DNA from: an uncultured Lacinutrix sp.
GTDB lineage: Bacteria; Bacteroidota; Bacteroidia; Flavobacteriales; Flavobacteriaceae
Assembly (NCBI RefSeq): GCF_947500605.1
Contig: NZ_CANMSJ010000014.1
Span: 1 to 64,000, forward strand
Length of the DNA stretch: 64,000 nucleotides
Reading direction: 5' to 3'
The position numbers were made by a program, and so were the translations under genes. This document shows positions 62,428 to 64,000 of this stretch, in pieces. The notes beneath the pieces are model-generated. The model had not been told where the DNA came from. It searched no databases and was given only the letters and a program-made list of their open reading frames with translations. Positions within the stretch are counted from its first letter, which is position 1; every line of letters begins with the position of its first letter.

Positions 62428-62559
62428 ATTATCGTTTTAACAAACTTACTTATTGAAAATAATTTGTTAGATAGCGCTTATCTTTTTAGAAATTATAAAG
62501 TCGATGAACTTTTAGAGAATCGTGAAAATTATGGAATGCAATATTGGTTCGTTCGTTGA
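62428..62559 (+). other. Possible coding remnant in the gap upstream of the RimK operon
   Basis: The plus strand is open for 43 codons up to TGA at 62557 with no start codon. The translation LFRNYKVDELLENRENYG plus MQYWFVR looks protein-like. It could be a gene tail left after deletion. Otherwise the 62317-62695 gap holds no gene; its end carries the left inverted repeat of the PIN gene. Confidence 0.25.
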
Positions 62560-62682
62560 ACGTGATTGTTTATGGTTAGTTACGTGATTTAAGGAACTAA
62601 GTTAGCAAATAAATCACAGATAGAATATTCCACAGGAATGTTTGTAAGTAGGCTTAAAACAAGCAATTAATTATACACGGTG

Positions 62683-62695
62683 TTGTACACAGTAT
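62683..62695 (+). repeat. Left inverted repeat flanking the PIN gene
   Basis: TTGTACACAGTAT ends exactly at the base before the stop codon of the PIN gene. It matches the complement of 63561-63573 at 12 of 13 bases. Confidence 0.45.
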
Positions 62696-63562
62696 TTATT
62701 CTAAATCATCTGTGTCAAAAACCGTTAAATTTGCTAGTTCAGCTTTGTTCTGTAAATTTATATCTGATGTTATTAGGATAACTTTATCTCCAGGATATGA
62801 AACTTGTAATTCAAGTGCATTAGCTATTATTCTATCATCATTATTATTGGAATCCAACCAGTTTAAAGTTCTGTCGAAATTAGGTTCAGTTGCAATCATT
62901 TTAACTAATATTGATTTATCCACAGTAACACCATCTAATATGTTTCCTTGTTTTCTGAAGCCTTTTAATCTTTTTATAACAGAATTTACTTTTTTTCTAA
63001 AATCATCGCTTCTATGAGTCAATTTAAGTTTATCCAGTTCAGAAAGTACTGTAGGTAAAATTATAAAATTGAAATTTTTAGATTCTGTAATTATTCTATA
63101 AGATTTTGGTTCAGGAAATTGAATTATAGAGTTAGTATCAGGTATTATAAAAACACTTTTATTTTCAACTTTAAAAAAGCTTAAAAACTCTTTATAAACA
63201 TTGACATTAGACAAAAGGTTTGATTTTGCACTTTGTATAGAACCAGGTGCTTTATTTTGGTCAATTATGTTTTCAATCCATTTATCAGATTTTTGAATTT
63301 TTTTTAAAAGAGTAGGGTTTGCTTGTACTCGTAGTAATTCAAAATTACTGTTAAATTTCTCGTATAGATTTTTGGCTTTTATTTGGTTTTTTTCGTCTTT
63401 TTTACTCCAAGAAAATGGATGTACTCCAATTACAATGTAACTAGGGTCACGATTTATTCTTTTATGAGAAATTGATGAATTATCTAACATGTCATTGATG
63501 ACTTTTACGAATTCATCAATTTGTAATTCCAATTTTTCTATGTAGGATAAGTTTTCTGTCAT
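62696..63562 (-). CDS. PIN-domain nuclease-like protein with extra N-terminal half
   Basis: The protein has 288 residues. The C-terminal PIN domain has all four acidic positions: D142 (IIPDTNSII), E175 (VLSELDKLK), D243 (NDDRIIANAL) and D267 (LITSDINLQNK). It is therefore probably an active Mg-dependent RNase of the PIN_4/PhoH-like-associated type. The N-terminal 130 residues (LELQIDEFVKVINDMLD ... SYIVIGVHPFSW) are helical and unrecognised. No antitoxin gene lies next to it, unlike VapC toxins. It is isolated between gaps of 379 and 232 bases and bracketed by inverted repeats, which suggests acquisition. Confidence 0.75.
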   Translation of the reverse strand: MTENLSYIEKLELQIDEFVKVINDMLDNSSISHKRINRDPSYIVIGVHPFSWSKKDEKNQIKAKNLYEKFNSNFELLRVQANPTLLKKIQKSDKWIENIIDQNKAPGSIQSAKSNLLSNVNVYKEFLSFFKVENKSVFIIPDTNSIIQFPEPKSYRIITESKNFNFIILPTVLSELDKLKLTHRSDDFRKKVNSVIKRLKGFRKQGNILDGVTVDKSILVKMIATEPNFDRTLNWLDSNNNDDRIIANALELQVSYPGDKVILITSDINLQNKAELANLTVFDTDDLE

Positions 63563-63573
63563 ATTGTGTACAA
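63561..63573 (-). repeat. Right inverted repeat flanking the PIN gene
   Basis: ATATTGTGTACAA overlaps the start codon of the PIN gene. It is the inverted partner of 62683-62695, 12 of 13 bases matching. Confidence 0.45.
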
Positions 63574-63631
63574 TCTTTCTCTAATAAAATTCGTTTTAAA
63601 GTTTTTCATCAAAAGTTCAACGAAGTTAATC

Positions 63632-63696
63632 GTTTTAAGTTAGAAAATCTATACGTAGAACTACGTATTTTTCTCTAACAAAAGTCAAGTTAAAAC
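63632..63696. repeat. Nested imperfect palindrome in the PIN-SDR gap
   Basis: The core ATACGTAG-AA-CTACGTAT (63651-63668) is perfect. GTTAGA/TCTAAC arms (63639-63644 and 63674-63679) and GTTTTAA/TTAAAAC outer arms (63632-63638 and 63690-63696) enclose it. It resembles an interspersed palindromic element. Confidence 0.55.
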
Positions 63697-63750
63697 AAGT
63701 AAATGAATCTATTTTACGGCTTTCCGTAATGGTAAAATAAAAGCATAAAA

Positions 63751-63772
63751 AAACCACCTAAAAAGGTGGTTT
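63751..63772 (-). terminator. Terminator after the SDR gene
   Basis: AAACCACCT and AGGTGGTTT (63751-63759 and 63764-63772) form a 9-bp stem with an AAAA loop. It is followed on the minus strand by a T-run. It lies 22 bases past the SDR stop. Confidence 0.88.
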
Positions 63773-63794
63773 AGTATTTCCGCGAAAACGTTAT

Positions 63795-64000
63795 TTAAAC
63801 CAAAGCACCGTTGGCACCTATAACTTGTCCCGAAATCCATTTAGAATCGTCACTAGCTAAAAACAATACCACTTTTGCAATGTCTATAGGTTTTGCCAAT
63901 CTATTAAAAGCATTCATGCTACTTAACTTATCTATTTGTTCTTGAGATTTTCCGTTTAAAAACAACTCAGTTTCTGTAGCTCCAGGCGCAATGGCGTTAA
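63795..64000 (-). CDS. SDR family oxidoreductase (N-terminus outside window)
   Basis: Only the last 68 codons are visible. They read NAIAPGATETELF and then RLAKPIDIAKVVLFLASDDSKWISGQVIGANGALV. These are the standard C-terminal features of short-chain dehydrogenases: the PG loop after the active site, the R-x-xxPxDIAxVVxFLASDxSxWxxGQ stretch and the final G. Substrate and cofactor cannot be read from this part. A terminator follows at 63751-63772. Confidence 0.9.
   Translation of the reverse strand, partial: NAIAPGATETELFLNGKSQEQIDKLSSMNAFNRLAKPIDIAKVVLFLASDDSKWISGQVIGANGALV

Noticed and set aside
62696-63562. A VapBC toxin-antitoxin pair
   Set aside because: The PIN protein is too large and no small antitoxin gene is adjacent on either side.
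1-64000. tRNA, rRNA or CRISPR arrays
   Set aside because: No cloverleaf-like T-loops, conserved rRNA segments or regularly spaced direct repeats were seen in the gaps.

Overview
The window comes from a member of the Bacteroidota, almost certainly a marine-type Flavobacteriaceae. The evidence is the low GC content, long secreted proteins ending in the type B sorting domain of the type IX secretion system (T9SS), lineage-typical families (DUF349, DUF5606, DUF368 pairs, DUF5672, OstA-like protein), and repeated TAnnTTTG promoter boxes just upstream of start codons instead of sigma-70 boxes. The genus cannot be settled from this sequence. No rRNA, tRNA or CRISPR array was recognised.

Layout. 1-8679: three tandem minus-strand genes for giant cell-surface proteins, the first cut by the window edge. 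8760-12259: an ABC-2 exporter pair, a conserved protein of unknown function and a pRiA4b ORF-3-like protein. 12301-15786: heme A synthase, a GNAT acetyltransferase, CCA-adding enzyme and threonylcarbamoyl-AMP synthase. 15921-25451: a surface-glycan (LOS/LPS) region with a sugar aminotransferase, three left-handed beta-helix acyltransferases in a row, several glycosyltransferases, an LPS-type kinase and a heptosyltransferase-family enzyme. 25547-28919: dapD, then ruvX, def, a DUF5606 gene and mazG. 28920-29368: a 450-base structured gap. 29369-43643: envelope and housekeeping genes (DUF349 protein, aroE, two DUF368 transporters, TPR protein, class III aminotransferase, OstA-like protein, purA, a Fur-family regulator and a Rel/Spo enzyme). 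43739-58834: exported proteins, a decayed DUF885 peptidase gene, a DEAD-box helicase, a FUSC-family membrane protein, a B12-type radical SAM enzyme, a tRNA-dihydrouridine synthase, a CocE/NonD-type hydrolase and a TPR hybrid histidine kinase. 58959-62316: a tightly coupled RimK-like ATP-grasp / GCS2 ligase / N-formylglutamate amidohydrolase operon. 62696-63562: an isolated PIN-domain gene bracketed by short inverted repeats. 63795-64000: the end of an SDR oxidoreductase gene.

How the genes work together. Most of the window is core flavobacterial chromosome with an envelope emphasis: lipid carrier recycling (DUF368), LPS transport (OstA-like), LPS core and glycan synthesis, and T9SS cargo. The best candidate for an undescribed system is the three-gene amidoligase operon at 58959-62316. 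It pairs two peptide-bond-forming enzymes with one amidohydrolase and probably makes or remodels a glutamate-containing peptide. Smaller points of interest are the likely mobile or repetitive pieces: an element resembling a Bacteroidota interspersed repeat in the dapD leader, a REP-like sequence read in frame inside the radical SAM gene, a duplicated mazG tail, inverted repeats around two promoters, and the repeat-flanked PIN gene.
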